A DNA stretch of 49,046 nt, from the NCBI GenBank assembly GCA_947170465.1, contig CAMVTS010000013.1:1-49046 (forward strand), written 5' to 3'. This DNA comes from an uncultured Clostridia bacterium. GTDB lineage: Bacteria; Bacillota; Clostridia; Oscillospirales; Acutalibacteraceae. Every line of letters begins with the position of its first letter. Within the stretch, counting starts at the first letter, position 1. Made by a program: the position numbers and the translations under genes. Shown piece by piece: positions 1-7,366 of this stretch. The notes beneath the pieces were generated by a model. That model saw nothing but the letters and a program-made list of their open reading frames with translations, was not told where the DNA came from and did not search any database.

Positions 1-49
1 TTTCCCCCTTGATTACTTCTTCATTTAGTTGTACAATTCTCTTGGACAT
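1..49 (-). CDS. IS256-like transposase, N-terminal fragment cut by window edge
   Basis: Reading leftward from the ATG at 49, the first 16 codons give MSKRIVQLNEEVIKGE and run off the window. This matches the usual opening of IS256/Mutator-family transposases (VQLNEEVIKG followed by an xIKELV segment). A good ribosome binding site (AAAGGAGA) lies about 9 bases upstream. The rest of the gene, including the DDE catalytic residues, is outside the window, so intactness cannot be judged. The family call rests on a short match. No terminal inverted repeat was identified between this start and the tRNA gene. Confidence 0.5.
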   Translation of the reverse strand, partial: MSKRIVQLNEEVIKGE

Positions 50-252
50 AGTTTGTTGTCTCCTTTCAGAATGTTTTGTGTCGTAACTTCATTCTACCAG
101 ATTCTGCAAACTATGTCTTCTTTTTTATGCCATTTTGTTTTTGCGCATTTTATTATACCTTATCTATTACGGAAGTTCAGTTCCTGTCAGTCTTGGAAAA
201 ATCCGTTTTACATCCATATTTCGTGACAAAAATATCACGCCCCTAAAACGTG

Positions 253-280
253 AAAAAACCCGATAAAATCGGGCTTTTTC
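253..280 (-). terminator. Rho-independent terminator after tRNA-Leu
   Basis: The stem GCCCGAT / ATCGGG(C) with a short AT loop is followed by TTTTTT when read on the minus strand, about 30 bases downstream of the tRNA-Leu. A T-run also follows on the plus strand, so it could act in both directions. Confidence 0.75.
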
Positions 281-309
281 AGGGATATATCTTTTTTGCA
301 TATCCTTTA

Positions 310-394
310 TGGTGCGGGTAACAGGACTTGAACCTGCACGGAGTCTTCCGCAAGAACCTAAATCTTGTGCGTCTGCCAGTTCCGCCATACCCGC
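310..394 (-). tRNA. tRNA-Leu (anticodon UAG)
   Basis: The minus strand folds as a class II tRNA. The acceptor stem is GCGGGTA/TACCCGC. The D-arm contains GCGG...GGCAGACGC. The anticodon stem CAAGA/TCTTG encloses the loop TTTAGGT, giving anticodon TAG. A long variable arm (CGGAAGACTCCG) and a T-arm with GGTTCAAGTCC follow. The discriminator is A and CCA is encoded. The gene is 85 bases with CCA and is followed by a terminator. Leucine identity fits the long variable arm and the TAG anticodon, which reads CUN codons. A truncated tRNA-Leu-like sequence lies just upstream on the same strand. Confidence 0.95.
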
Positions 395-400
395 AAATCT

Positions 401-555
401 ATAAAATCAGGTCGCAAAACCCGAAATTTATCTCTTATTTAATTGTTACACCGAGGTGACGTTACCTAAATCTAGCGTGTCTGCCAGTTCCACCACAGGC
501 GCGTTTTATAAAAATCAGGTCGCAAAACCCGATATTTATCTGTTATTTAATTGTT
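401..555. repeat. Two near-identical 47-48 bp direct repeats flanking a tRNA-Leu-like fragment
   Basis: Copy 1 lies at 401-447 and copy 2 at 508-555. Both contain ATCAGGTCGCAAAACCCGA followed by TTTATCT/G and GTTATTTAATTGTT-like sequence, differing by only a few bases and one inserted A. Copy 1 directly precedes the tRNA-Leu gene on the minus strand. Copy 2 precedes a truncated tRNA-Leu-like sequence. This looks like a tandem duplication of the leader of a tRNA-Leu gene, with the second tRNA copy broken. Confidence 0.8.
449..509 (-). pseudogene. Truncated tRNA-Leu(UAG)-like sequence
   Basis: The minus strand shows the 5' half of a leucine tRNA: acceptor strand GCGCCTG, D-arm GTGG...GGCAGACACGC, anticodon arm CTAGA and loop TTTAGG with the same TAG anticodon as the intact gene. 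After the anticodon loop it departs from any tRNA: no 3' anticodon strand, T-arm or acceptor partner follows. The tail (TAACGTCACCTCGGTG) can form a small CACC/GGTG hairpin. A more degenerate relative occurs at 1195-1253. Confidence 0.7.
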
Positions 556-574
556 TTGTTATTGCGCAAAGGGT

Positions 575-1177
575 TTAATGCTTCATAACTTCTGCCAAGG
601 TTTTATTAAGAAAAATCATTTGATAAGGAACACTCATATCAATGACCGAGAAGAAAGCGTTAAACATTGCGATAGCAATACCGCCGACGAATACAAAAAT
701 GGCATAAACTTTCAATATTTTCGCTATTACATATGCACCTGTTATCGCGCCTCTTCCCTGAACATTCGCGCGCAGATTGGATGATGTAACCGCGTAGCCG
801 TAATTATTTTTTAAGTAGACCGACAGGTTCAGTGCAAAGCGTGAAAATAATGTGAAAACAAATAATCCACAAATGCCGTTCTGAATCCCTTTCTCACCGA
901 TAAAGGCGAATACAGGCAAGTGATAAACACCATAGAGCGCGATTGACAGAGCAAAAGAAACAATGATATTGATAACGCCGACAGCTTGTCTGCCGCGATA
1001 CTGAAACAGCATAAGCAAAATGACAGCCAGCGCACATACAGCGGAAAGACAAATGTTGACGGGGGAAGCTGTAACCGGAAAAAGATTTTTCAAAACAGAG
1101 CAAACAGAAAAGAACCCAACAGCAAAAGCAAACAAACACAAATCTGTTATCAACAATGTTTTGCTTGGTTTATTCAT
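575..1177 (-). CDS. Hypothetical polytopic membrane protein, 200 aa
   Basis: I do not recognise a family. The protein shows about five hydrophobic segments: near residues 7-30, 40-60, 65-90, 98-118 and 150-175. A polar stretch around residues 125-145 (NNYGYAVTSSNLRANVQGRG) and a final hydrophobic part lie toward the C-terminus. It is probably an integral membrane protein of the cytoplasmic membrane. The ATG at 1177 has a good ribosome binding site (AAAGGAAAG about 9 bases upstream). The gene sits alone between two degenerate tRNA-Leu-like fragments (449-509 and 1195-1253), which suggests it arrived as a small cassette or was trapped by a tRNA duplication. No partner gene is in reach. Confidence 0.7.
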   Translation of the reverse strand: MNKPSKTLLITDLCLFAFAVGFFSVCSVLKNLFPVTASPVNICLSAVCALAVILLMLFQYRGRQAVGVINIIVSFALSIALYGVYHLPVFAFIGEKGIQNGICGLFVFTLFSRFALNLSVYLKNNYGYAVTSSNLRANVQGRGAITGAYVIAKILKVYAIFVFVGGIAIAMFNAFFSVIDMSVPYQMIFLNKTLAEVMKH

Positions 1178-1194
1178 ATGTAAATCTTTCCTTT

Positions 1195-1253
1195 CACCGA
1201 GGTAGTGTTACCTAAATCCGGCATATTCTCTCACTAATCACAGGCGCGTTTTG
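1195..1253 (-). repeat. Degenerate copy of the truncated tRNA-Leu-like fragment
   Basis: The sequence CACCGAGGTAGTGTTACCTAAATC...CACAGGCGCGTTTT repeats the fragment at 449-509, whose plus strand reads CACCGAGGTGACGTTACCTAAATC...CACAGGCGCGTTTT. Both ends match well and the middle, corresponding to the D-arm, has diverged. The two copies are in direct orientation and bracket the 200-aa membrane protein gene, spanning about 800 bases. Confidence 0.75.
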
Positions 1254-1283
1254 CAATTATTAGTATACACAAAAAAACCGGTC

Positions 1284-1313
1284 TTGTCAAATGGTGATTT
1301 GTTGTGTTACAAT
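1284..1313 (+). promoter_or_regulatory. Predicted sigma-A promoter of the dockerin gene
   Basis: A -35 box TTGTCA (1284-1289) and a -10 box TACAAT (1308-1313) are separated by 18 bases. Transcription would start near 1320 and give a leader of only about 10 bases that still contains GGTGAGG before the ATG at 1330. The unusually short leader lowers confidence. Confidence 0.4.
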
Positions 1314-1329
1314 GGAAAGGGGTGAGGAT

Positions 1330-2349
1330 ATGAGAAAACGGATTATTTGTCTGATGTTGGCGGTGCTTGTCGGGCTGACGGCTTTTTCTGTCTCATTTTC
1401 CGCTGTTGGGGAGGAGCTTGGCAGCTGCAAGAAGGTCTACGCCTACAGCGGAACAGACGCGGCGTATTTTTACGGATACTACGGCGGCACGCTGGTTTCC
1501 GAGAAAGTACTGTCGGACGACGTCACGCGGTCGGTAACGACGGACGGCGTGATACGCATGGTCTGTCATAACGCTCAGACGACCTGCGCCCTGCTCAAAA
1601 CACGCGTCAATCAGTTCAGCGTACTGGCGCTGGATATGAACAGCGGCAGATACACCATCACCGCTCTGGAAGGCAGCCGGAATTTCTCTCTGACCGGATT
1701 TGCGGCAGACGATGCGCAAATCTACATCATCTCCCCTACCTCGACCGGCACTGCCGTCAGCCGATTTGACAAAAGCGGCAATTACCTCGGCGACACGTTC
1801 CTTCCGCGTGAGGCGGTGCAATTATTTTGCAACGACGGAAGCGCTTATGGCATGGACGCGAACGGCGATATCTACCAAATAGACGGCAACAACATAGTTT
1901 TCTGCGCTAGCGCGAATCCCGAAACGGAACTGCGCAATGCCGGCGCAGGGTATCTTTACGTCGACGGCAAGCTGATTTGCCTGTACGACGGCAGCACACA
2001 GCGGATTGCCGACCGTCTGGCAGTCCGGACGGCGGACAGGCTTTTCACCGACAATGACGGGCAGTTACTCGCCGCAGCCGGCAGGAAAAAGGCGGTATTT
2101 GACGGCAGCGTGGTCTCCGTGGAGGAAGCGGAGCAGTCGGAAGGGCAACATTCCGAACCAAATGAGACTTCCGTCAGTAAACGCGGCGATCTGAACGGCA
2201 CCGGCACGGTGAACGGTGCGGATGTCACGGCACTGATGAACCACCTGATTGGCAAGGAGCTTCTGAGCGGCAACGCGCTGGCAAACGCCGATATGAACAA
2301 CGACGGCAGCGTTGACAACCGCGATTTAGTCATCTTGGCGCAGCAATAA
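1330..2349 (+). CDS. Secreted dockerin-containing protein, 339 aa
   Basis: The start at 1330 is preferred over upstream alternatives because GGGGTGAGG lies just before it and the protein then opens with a classic signal peptide (MRKRIICLMLAVLVGLTAFS). The last 54 residues (about 286-339) form a type I dockerin with two calcium-binding F-hand repeats, GDLNGTGTVNGADV and ADMNNDGSVDNRDL. The region between, about residues 40-265, contains repeated short strand-like units of the type found in beta-propeller or DUF5050-like folds, but no catalytic domain is recognisable. Family knowledge says a dockerin plugs a protein into a cohesin-bearing scaffoldin on the cell surface. The protein may be a non-catalytic component or binder. 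A strong terminator follows 150 bases downstream. Confidence 0.85.
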   Translation: MRKRIICLMLAVLVGLTAFSVSFSAVGEELGSCKKVYAYSGTDAAYFYGYYGGTLVSEKVLSDDVTRSVTTDGVIRMVCHNAQTTCALLKTRVNQFSVLALDMNSGRYTITALEGSRNFSLTGFAADDAQIYIISPTSTGTAVSRFDKSGNYLGDTFLPREAVQLFCNDGSAYGMDANGDIYQIDGNNIVFCASANPETELRNAGAGYLYVDGKLICLYDGSTQRIADRLAVRTADRLFTDNDGQLLAAAGRKKAVFDGSVVSVEEAEQSEGQHSEPNETSVSKRGDLNGTGTVNGADVTALMNHLIGKELLSGNALANADMNNDGSVDNRDLVILAQQ

Positions 2350-2497
2350 GTTGTATCTATTTTTTCATGATTTATGCGGTATTTCAATTATTTGGAAGGC
2401 TGTCCGGACAGCACCTCGGCTTTGAGATGTTTTTATGAACTGTCCGATAAAATACACCAAGCTGCCTTTCCCCTGGTAAAGCTTTCGCTGAATAAAA

Positions 2498-2543
2498 ACA
2501 AGCCGCCGTGTATTATCCTTCACGGCGGCTTGTATTCGTTTTT
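2498..2543 (+). terminator. Rho-independent terminator after the dockerin gene
   Basis: A perfect 13-bp stem ACAAGCCGCCGTG / CACGGCGGCTTGT with a 10-base loop is followed by a T-rich tract (GTTTTTTAAC). It lies about 150 bases beyond the stop codon of the dockerin gene. Confidence 0.85.
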
Positions 2544-2601
2544 TAACATTTTTTCACATAATTGCTGCGAAAAAGAGGGCACTGTAAAGATGGAAGATTT
2601 T

Positions 2602-2762
2602 ATACTAATTCCTGATAGAAAGTAGACTTATATTTTGCGAGGATATTTTTCGCAAGACAAGGCGAAGGACGCGGCAAGGCTGGCGCCTTGCAAGGACGAC
2701 AACGCAGTATTGCGGAAAATAGACCGCAAAGATTGTCTACTTTTTATTAGGTATTAGTATTA
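2602..2762. mobile_element. MITE-like palindromic element with about 36-bp terminal inverted repeats
   Basis: The left end (2602-2639) reads ATACTAATTCCTGATAGAAA then GTAGAC and TTTTGCG. The complement of the right end (2725-2760) reads ATACTAATACCTAATAAAAA then GTAGAC and TTTGCG. The arms match at most positions. Inside, a second nested symmetry (ATTTTTCGCAA / TGCGGAAAAT) surrounds a GCAAGGC/GCCTTGC hairpin, so the whole 160 bases can fold into one long cruciform. There is no coding capacity, as expected of a non-autonomous element moved by a transposase elsewhere. The right end abuts the stop codon of a short ORF remnant. Confidence 0.65.
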
Positions 2763-3098
2763 GTCACAGCGCCTTCCTTTTTGTCTGTTCTCAAAGGCGT
2801 GGAAGGTACCCGCCGGCACGTCCTCTTCCGACCAATTGTCGGCACGACTCCTTTGTTCGTACCGAAAAAAACGCAAATTAATTCTACATTGGCGAAATGC
2901 TGTCTTGGTGTTGGATAGGTCACAAGATACGGTTTACTTAGGGCGTTGGTCGGGTTGGCATTGAGAGAAGCGACTGACTTCTATTTTCTTCAATTCCAGT
3001 AAAAACATGCAGCGTTATAGTTCATCTGCACCTGAACCGGTCTTCCGATTTCGCAGACGACGGGCACTTTCCGCGCCTCTGGGGCGCTTCGCCGACGA
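2763..3098. other. Intergenic stretch with an unidentified ORF remnant
   Basis: No convincing gene is present. On the minus strand a frame is open from about 2929 to a TAA at 2760-2762. Its last part (RADNWSEEDVPAGTFHAF and a basic tail) looks protein-like, but it lacks a start codon with a ribosome binding site and I do not recognise it. It ends exactly where the MITE-like element begins, so it may be the end of a gene broken by that insertion. The remainder, about 2930-3098, shows nothing recognisable. Confidence 0.3.
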
Positions 3099-3731
3099 TT
3101 ACGCGTCATCGGTGAAGCGCTCGAATACTTCATCGAAGCTGTCGTTGACGTCAAACTGCGGCTTGAAATCAACCTCATAGCTAATCAGGCAGCGGTCAAG
3201 CTCCCGCGACACCTTGTCGGCGACACTGCTGAGATGTCCGGCATAATCCCGGACGATATTCCGGTCAAAATTGATGCTCGTGACGCGCCTGACGTCGCAT
3301 TTGTAGGCGACCTGGTTGCCTTCGTTGTTGAAACGGTAACCGACACCGCCGTTTGTCTCGGTGACCTCCTTGGACTTGATTCTCGCCATTCCGCGGTACA
3401 CATCTGCCAACCGCTGGCGGTAGCGGTTCATGCTGATTTCGCCGTCAAGGTCAACCGGAAGCGACCGCTTGGTCGCGTTGATTGCCGCGGTCAGCGTTTC
3501 ACGCTGCTTAACCAGATAAATTGCGAACTCAATCAGCTCGTTTATCTGCCGGTAGTATTCGGTGTCCGGTATCACCGTGACGGTCTCATTGTCTGCGCCG
3601 GGATTGGCTTTTTTGTAAAGGTACGTTCTGCGCGTCAGGGTGACGCATTCCTCATTGTCGAGGATATCCTCCGCGTGGAGAATCATGCTTTCCAGTGCGT
3701 TCTGGTAACGGAACGCTTCTTTCAGGTTCAT
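3099..3731 (-). CDS. Hypothetical protein, 210 aa, probably cytoplasmic and helical
   Basis: I do not recognise a family. The start at 3731 is chosen because AAGGAG lies 8-9 bases upstream and the longer reading frame (to 3812) would run through the terminator hairpin at 3784-3812. The protein is soluble and charged, with no signal peptide or membrane segment. It has long predicted helices at about 1-35 and 55-100, and a helix with heptad-like spacing around 165-190. It ends in an acidic tail (DVNDSFDEVFERFTDDA). A short conserved-looking motif is SLPVDLDGEISMNRYRQR. It lies just downstream of the UDP-FucNAc operon but behind that operon's terminator, so it is probably transcribed separately. 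Its role is unknown. Confidence 0.7.
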   Translation of the reverse strand: MNLKEAFRYQNALESMILHAEDILDNEECVTLTRRTYLYKKANPGADNETVTVIPDTEYYRQINELIEFAIYLVKQRETLTAAINATKRSLPVDLDGEISMNRYRQRLADVYRGMARIKSKEVTETNGGVGYRFNNEGNQVAYKCDVRRVTSINFDRNIVRDYAGHLSSVADKVSRELDRCLISYEVDFKPQFDVNDSFDEVFERFTDDA

Positions 3732-3783
3732 GTTCATCACTCCTTCATCTGTTATGGCTTTATTGTAACGCACAAAAAAGAAA

Positions 3784-3812
3784 ATGTCATTAAACCTGTG
3801 GTTTAATGACAT
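3784..3812 (-). terminator. Terminator of the wbjB-wbjD-wbjC operon
   Basis: A perfect 13-bp stem ATGTCATTAAACC / GGTTTAATGACAT with a 3-base loop is followed on the minus strand by TTTTCTTTTTT. It lies 16 bases after the stop codon of wbjC. Confidence 0.85.
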
Positions 3813-3827
3813 TTGTAAACAGATTGC

Positions 3828-5024
3828 TTATACCGTTTCAAAAAAGGTATCGGGATGATTCGGGTCAAACTGCTCGTTCGCCCACATCAGGGTGACAAGA
3901 TTCTCCGTATCGGACAGATTGATGATGTTATGCGTCCATCCGGGAATCATATGGACAGCTTCGATTTTATCGCCTGAAACCTCAAACGATACTTTTTCGT
4001 TGGTATGGATATTCCGCTCCTCTATCAGCGCCCTGCCCGAAACAACGATGAAGAATTCCCATTTTGAGTTGTGCCAGTGCTGTCCCTTGGTGATACCGGG
4101 CTTGCTGATGTTGACGGAAAACTGACCGCAGTTGGCGGTTTTGAGCAGCTCGGTAAAGGAACCGCGGTCGTCGCAGTTCATTTTGAGCGCGAATTTGAAT
4201 TTATCAGTAGGCAAATAGCTGAGATAGAGGCTGTAGAGCTTCTTAGCGAAGCTGTTATCCGGAATATCGGGAACTACCAGTGTTTCCGGCTGCCGCTTAA
4301 ATTCTTGCAGCAAGTCCACAATCTCGCCGAGCGTAACCTTATAGGTCTGCGGAACATAGCAATATCTGCCGTTTTTATTCTCGACTGGAATTAAGCCGTC
4401 GTAATCGCAGTGCTTTTCCCTGCCTTCGAGCAGGTCAAACATACCCTCCACCAAATCATCAATGTAGAGCAGCTCGACCTCGGCGTTTCTGTCGTTGACG
4501 GTAAACGGCAGGTCATTTGCCACCGCGTTGCAGAAGGTGGAAACAGCGGAATTGTAGTTCGGACGGCTGTGTCCCATCAGGTTCGGGAAACGGTAAACCG
4601 CCACCTTCGCGCCGGTTTCTTCGCCGTATTGAAACAGCAGCTCCTCCCCTGCCAGCTTACTTTTGCCGTAATCGGACTGACCGTAGCGGCCTAGCAGCGT
4701 TGCCTGAATGGAGCTTGACAGCATAACCGGCGCCTTGTTATCGTATTTTTTCAGCGTATTCAAAAGCGTTTCGCCAAAGCCGAAATTGCCCTGCATAAAT
4801 TCGTCGTTGGTTTTCGGGCGGTTGATACCGGCAAGGTTGAACACAAAATCCGCCTTTTGGCAATAAGTATTTAATTCTTCAAAGGAATTATCAATGTCAT
4901 ATTCAAATATTTCATCAATCTGAATATTCGGACGTGTGCGGTTCTTTCCGTCGCGGATATTCCTTAAATTCGCGCACAAGGCAAGACCGACCATGCCCTT
5001 CGCGCCGGTGACCAATATATTCAT
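3828..5024 (-). CDS. wbjC: Bifunctional UDP-sugar 3-epimerase/4-reductase (WbjC/Cap5F type), 398 aa
   Basis: The enzyme acts third in the numbering, but second in the chemistry, of UDP-N-acetyl-L-fucosamine synthesis. It epimerises at C-3 and reduces C-4 of the WbjB product, giving UDP-6-deoxy-L-talose-NAc. Residues 1-280 form a short-chain dehydrogenase fold opening with the nucleotide-binding loop TGAKGMVG. The YGKSKLAGEEL segment carries the Tyr-x3-Lys catalytic pair (QSDYGKSKL). The C-terminal 110 residues form a cupin, with GQHWHNSKWEFFIVVSG supplying the metal-binding histidines. Length and two-domain order match Cap5F. The start at 5024 follows GGAGGAATTACTG, and the ATG overlaps the wbjD stop by one base (TGATG). 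A terminator follows directly. Confidence 0.92.
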   Translation of the reverse strand: MNILVTGAKGMVGLALCANLRNIRDGKNRTRPNIQIDEIFEYDIDNSFEELNTYCQKADFVFNLAGINRPKTNDEFMQGNFGFGETLLNTLKKYDNKAPVMLSSSIQATLLGRYGQSDYGKSKLAGEELLFQYGEETGAKVAVYRFPNLMGHSRPNYNSAVSTFCNAVANDLPFTVNDRNAEVELLYIDDLVEGMFDLLEGREKHCDYDGLIPVENKNGRYCYVPQTYKVTLGEIVDLLQEFKRQPETLVVPDIPDNSFAKKLYSLYLSYLPTDKFKFALKMNCDDRGSFTELLKTANCGQFSVNISKPGITKGQHWHNSKWEFFIVVSGRALIEERNIHTNEKVSFEVSGDKIEAVHMIPGWTHNIINLSDTENLVTLMWANEQFDPNHPDTFFETV

Positions 5025-6190
5025 CAGTAATTCCTCCACACCATCTTATTGACAACGCCGGTGTAGGACTGGATGATTTTGATGACCTTGTCCGACACGT
5101 TCTCGTCCGTATAATCAGGCACCGGAATGCCGAGGTCGCCGTTTTGATTCATCTCCACCGCGACGTCAACGGCTTGCAGCAGGCTCTTTTCGTCGATACC
5201 CGCGAGAATAAAGTCCGCCTTATCGAGCGCTTCGGGGCGTTCGGTGCTGGTGCGGATGCAGATTGCCGGGAAGGGCTTGCCGATGGAGGTAAAGAAGCTG
5301 CTTTCCTCCGGCAATGTGCCGCTGTCGGAGACGACCGCAAACGCGTTCATCTGCAAACAGTTATAATCGTGGAAGCCGAGCGGCTCATGCTGAATCACGC
5401 GCTTGTCAAGCTCAAAACCACTTTGCTCCAAGCGCTTTTTGGAGCGCGGATGGCAGGAGTAGAGAATCGGCATATCGTACTTTTCCGCCATCTTATTGAT
5501 AGCCGTGAACAGCGAGGTGAAATTCTTTTCGGTGTCGATATTTTCCTCTCTGTGAGCGGAAAGCAGAATATATTTTCCCTTTTCAAGACCAAGTCGCGCG
5601 TGAATATCCGACGCTTCAATTTTGTCCAGATTGCTGTGCAGCACCTCCGCCATCGGCGAACCGGTGACGTAGGTGCGCTCCTTCGGAAGTCCTGTATCGG
5701 CAAGGTAACGGCGCGCGTGCTCGGAGTACGCCATATTCACGTCGCTGATGATATCAACAATGCGGCGGTTGGTTTCTTCGGGCAGACATTCGTCCTTGCA
5801 GCGGTTGCCTGCTTCCATATGGAAAATCGGAATATGCAGGCGCTTTGCGCCGATAACGCTCAGGCAGGAATTGGTATCCCCCAATACCAGCACCGCGTCG
5901 GGCTTGATTTCCGCCATCAGCTGATAAGATTTCGCGATGATGTTGCCCATCGTCTCACCTAAATCAGTGCCGACGGCATTGAGATAGACGTCGGGGTCGT
6001 CCAGCCGCAAATCCTTGAAGAACACGCCGTTGAGATTATAATCATAGTTCTGACCGGTGTGCGCCAAAACCGTGTCGAAATATTGGCGCGCCTTGTTAAT
6101 CACCGCCGCCAAGCGGATAATCTCCGGACGCGTGCCGACGATGATTAACAGCTTGAGTTTTCCGTTGTTTTGAAAGGATACCTGATTCAT
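5024..6190 (-). CDS. wbjD: UDP-N-acetyl-L-talosamine/L-FucNAc 2-epimerase (WbjD/Cap5G type), 388 aa
   Basis: This protein belongs to the non-hydrolysing UDP-GlcNAc 2-epimerase family (WecB-like GT-B fold). In this operon it should convert the WbjC product to UDP-N-acetyl-L-fucosamine. Visible family motifs are GTRPEIIRLAAV near the N-terminus, HTGQNYD, LGDTNS, HMEAGNRC, LSAHREENIDT and SDSGTLPEESSF. The HMEAGNR and DTNS segments are typical of WbjD/FnlC rather than housekeeping MnaA. The start overlaps the wbjB stop by 4 bases (ATGA), with AGGAG 12 bases upstream. The stop overlaps the wbjC start, so the three genes look translationally coupled. A housekeeping MnaA role is less likely given these neighbours. 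Confidence 0.92.
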   Translation of the reverse strand: MNQVSFQNNGKLKLLIIVGTRPEIIRLAAVINKARQYFDTVLAHTGQNYDYNLNGVFFKDLRLDDPDVYLNAVGTDLGETMGNIIAKSYQLMAEIKPDAVLVLGDTNSCLSVIGAKRLHIPIFHMEAGNRCKDECLPEETNRRIVDIISDVNMAYSEHARRYLADTGLPKERTYVTGSPMAEVLHSNLDKIEASDIHARLGLEKGKYILLSAHREENIDTEKNFTSLFTAINKMAEKYDMPILYSCHPRSKKRLEQSGFELDKRVIQHEPLGFHDYNCLQMNAFAVVSDSGTLPEESSFFTSIGKPFPAICIRTSTERPEALDKADFILAGIDEKSLLQAVDVAVEMNQNGDLGIPVPDYTDENVSDKVIKIIQSYTGVVNKMVWRNY

Positions 6191-7221
6191 CTTGCCAACT
6201 GCTCCTGTACGTAATCGGTGGTGAGAATTTTCTGAACGGTTCCCTCTACGTCCAGCAAACGCGTATTGTGACTGGTGTAGGACTCGTCCGCTTCGGTCGC
6301 CACTTCTCCCTTGATAAAGTATTTATCGTAGTTGAGGTCGCGGTTATCGGCAGCAACACGAAAATAGTTGCCCATATCCTCCGAGCGCAAGCGCTCCTCA
6401 CGCGTCATCAAGGTTTCATAGAGCTTTTCGCCGTGTCTTGTACCGATAATGCGCGTTCCGGTGTCTCCGAACAGTTGCTGTATCGCCTTTGCCAGAACGC
6501 CGATAGTGGACGCGTCCGCCTTCTGAATAAACAAATCGCCGGGATTCGCGTGCTCAAACGCGAACCTTACGAGGTCGACAGCTTCGTCGAGATTCATTAA
6601 AAATCTGGTCATTTCGGGGTTGGTAATCGTAATCGGATTGCCTGCCTTAATCTGGTCGATAAACAGCGGAATCACCGAACCGCGGCTGCACATAACGTTG
6701 CCGTAGCGCGTACAGGAAATCACTGTACCGCCTCGCTCGGCAGCCACACGGGCGTTTGCGTAGATGACGTGCTCCATCATCGCCTTGGAAATGCCCATCG
6801 CGTTAATCGGGTACGCCGCCTTGTCCGTAGAAAGGCACACCACGCGCTTGACGCCGCAGTCTATCGCCGCGTGAAGCATATTATCGGTTCCTTCCACATT
6901 GGTGCGCACCGCTTCCATCGGGAAAAACTCGCAGGAAGGCACCTGCTTTAACGCTGCGGCGTGAAATACGTAATCCACACCCCACATCGCGTCTTTAATT
7001 GACTGCGCATTTCGTACATCGCCGATATGGAATTTCACTTTCTTGGCGTAATCGGGAAAACGCGCCTGCAAATCATGGCGCATATCATCCTGCTTCTTTT
7101 CGTCACGCGAAAAAATGCGGATTTCACCGATATCGCTTGATAAAAAATGCTTGAGCACGGTGTTGCCGAACGAACCCGTACCGCCGGTTATCATTAATGT
7201 TGCTCCGCTGAATGCCGACAT
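6187..7221 (-). CDS. wbjB: UDP-GlcNAc 4,6-dehydratase/5-epimerase (WbjB/Cap5E type), 344 aa
   Basis: This is the first enzyme of the UDP-L-FucNAc pathway. It dehydrates UDP-GlcNAc at C-4/C-6 and inverts C-5 to give the L-configured 4-keto sugar. The Rossmann loop TGGTGSFGNTV lies near the N-terminus. The STDKAAYPINAMGISKAM segment carries the Met-x3-Lys replacement of the usual Tyr-x3-Lys that is typical of the CapE/FlaA1 branch. The start at 7221 is preferred to the upstream ATG at 7257 because AGGAG lies 7 bases before it, and the resulting 344 residues equals the usual family length. A predicted promoter sits about 40 bases upstream. It is the first gene of a three-gene operon. Confidence 0.92.
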   Translation of the reverse strand: MSAFSGATLMITGGTGSFGNTVLKHFLSSDIGEIRIFSRDEKKQDDMRHDLQARFPDYAKKVKFHIGDVRNAQSIKDAMWGVDYVFHAAALKQVPSCEFFPMEAVRTNVEGTDNMLHAAIDCGVKRVVCLSTDKAAYPINAMGISKAMMEHVIYANARVAAERGGTVISCTRYGNVMCSRGSVIPLFIDQIKAGNPITITNPEMTRFLMNLDEAVDLVRFAFEHANPGDLFIQKADASTIGVLAKAIQQLFGDTGTRIIGTRHGEKLYETLMTREERLRSEDMGNYFRVAADNRDLNYDKYFIKGEVATEADESYTSHNTRLLDVEGTVQKILTTDYVQEQLAR

Positions 7222-7262
7222 AATAATCTCCTGCTTTTTATAATAATTTTTCATCATGATTA

Positions 7263-7291
7263 ATCATATCATATCTTTCAGGTAATTTCAA
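7263..7291 (-). promoter_or_regulatory. Predicted sigma-A promoter of the wbjBDC operon
   Basis: On the minus strand the -35 box TTGAAA (7286-7291) and the -10 box TATGAT (7263-7268) are 17 bases apart, with one mismatch in the -10 box. It lies between the upstream terminator (7318-7344) and the wbjB start at 7221. Confidence 0.65.
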
Positions 7292-7317
7292 CCTGCTGTT
7301 TGCTGTAAAGAAAAAGC

Positions 7318-7344
7318 GGAGCAAACCCAACCGCGGTTTGCTCC
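7318..7344 (-). terminator. Terminator after the DegT aminotransferase gene
   Basis: A 10-bp stem GGAGCAAACC / GGTTTGCTCC is followed on the minus strand by GCTTTTTCTTT. It lies 23 bases past the stop codon of the aminotransferase gene and separates it from the wbj operon. Confidence 0.8.
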
Positions 7345-7366
7345 TAACATTATGATATTGATTTGT

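Noticed and set aside
2374..2625. An 83-codon open frame after the dockerin gene
   Set aside because: It runs through the perfect terminator hairpin at 2498-2543 and into the MITE-like arm, so it is not a gene.
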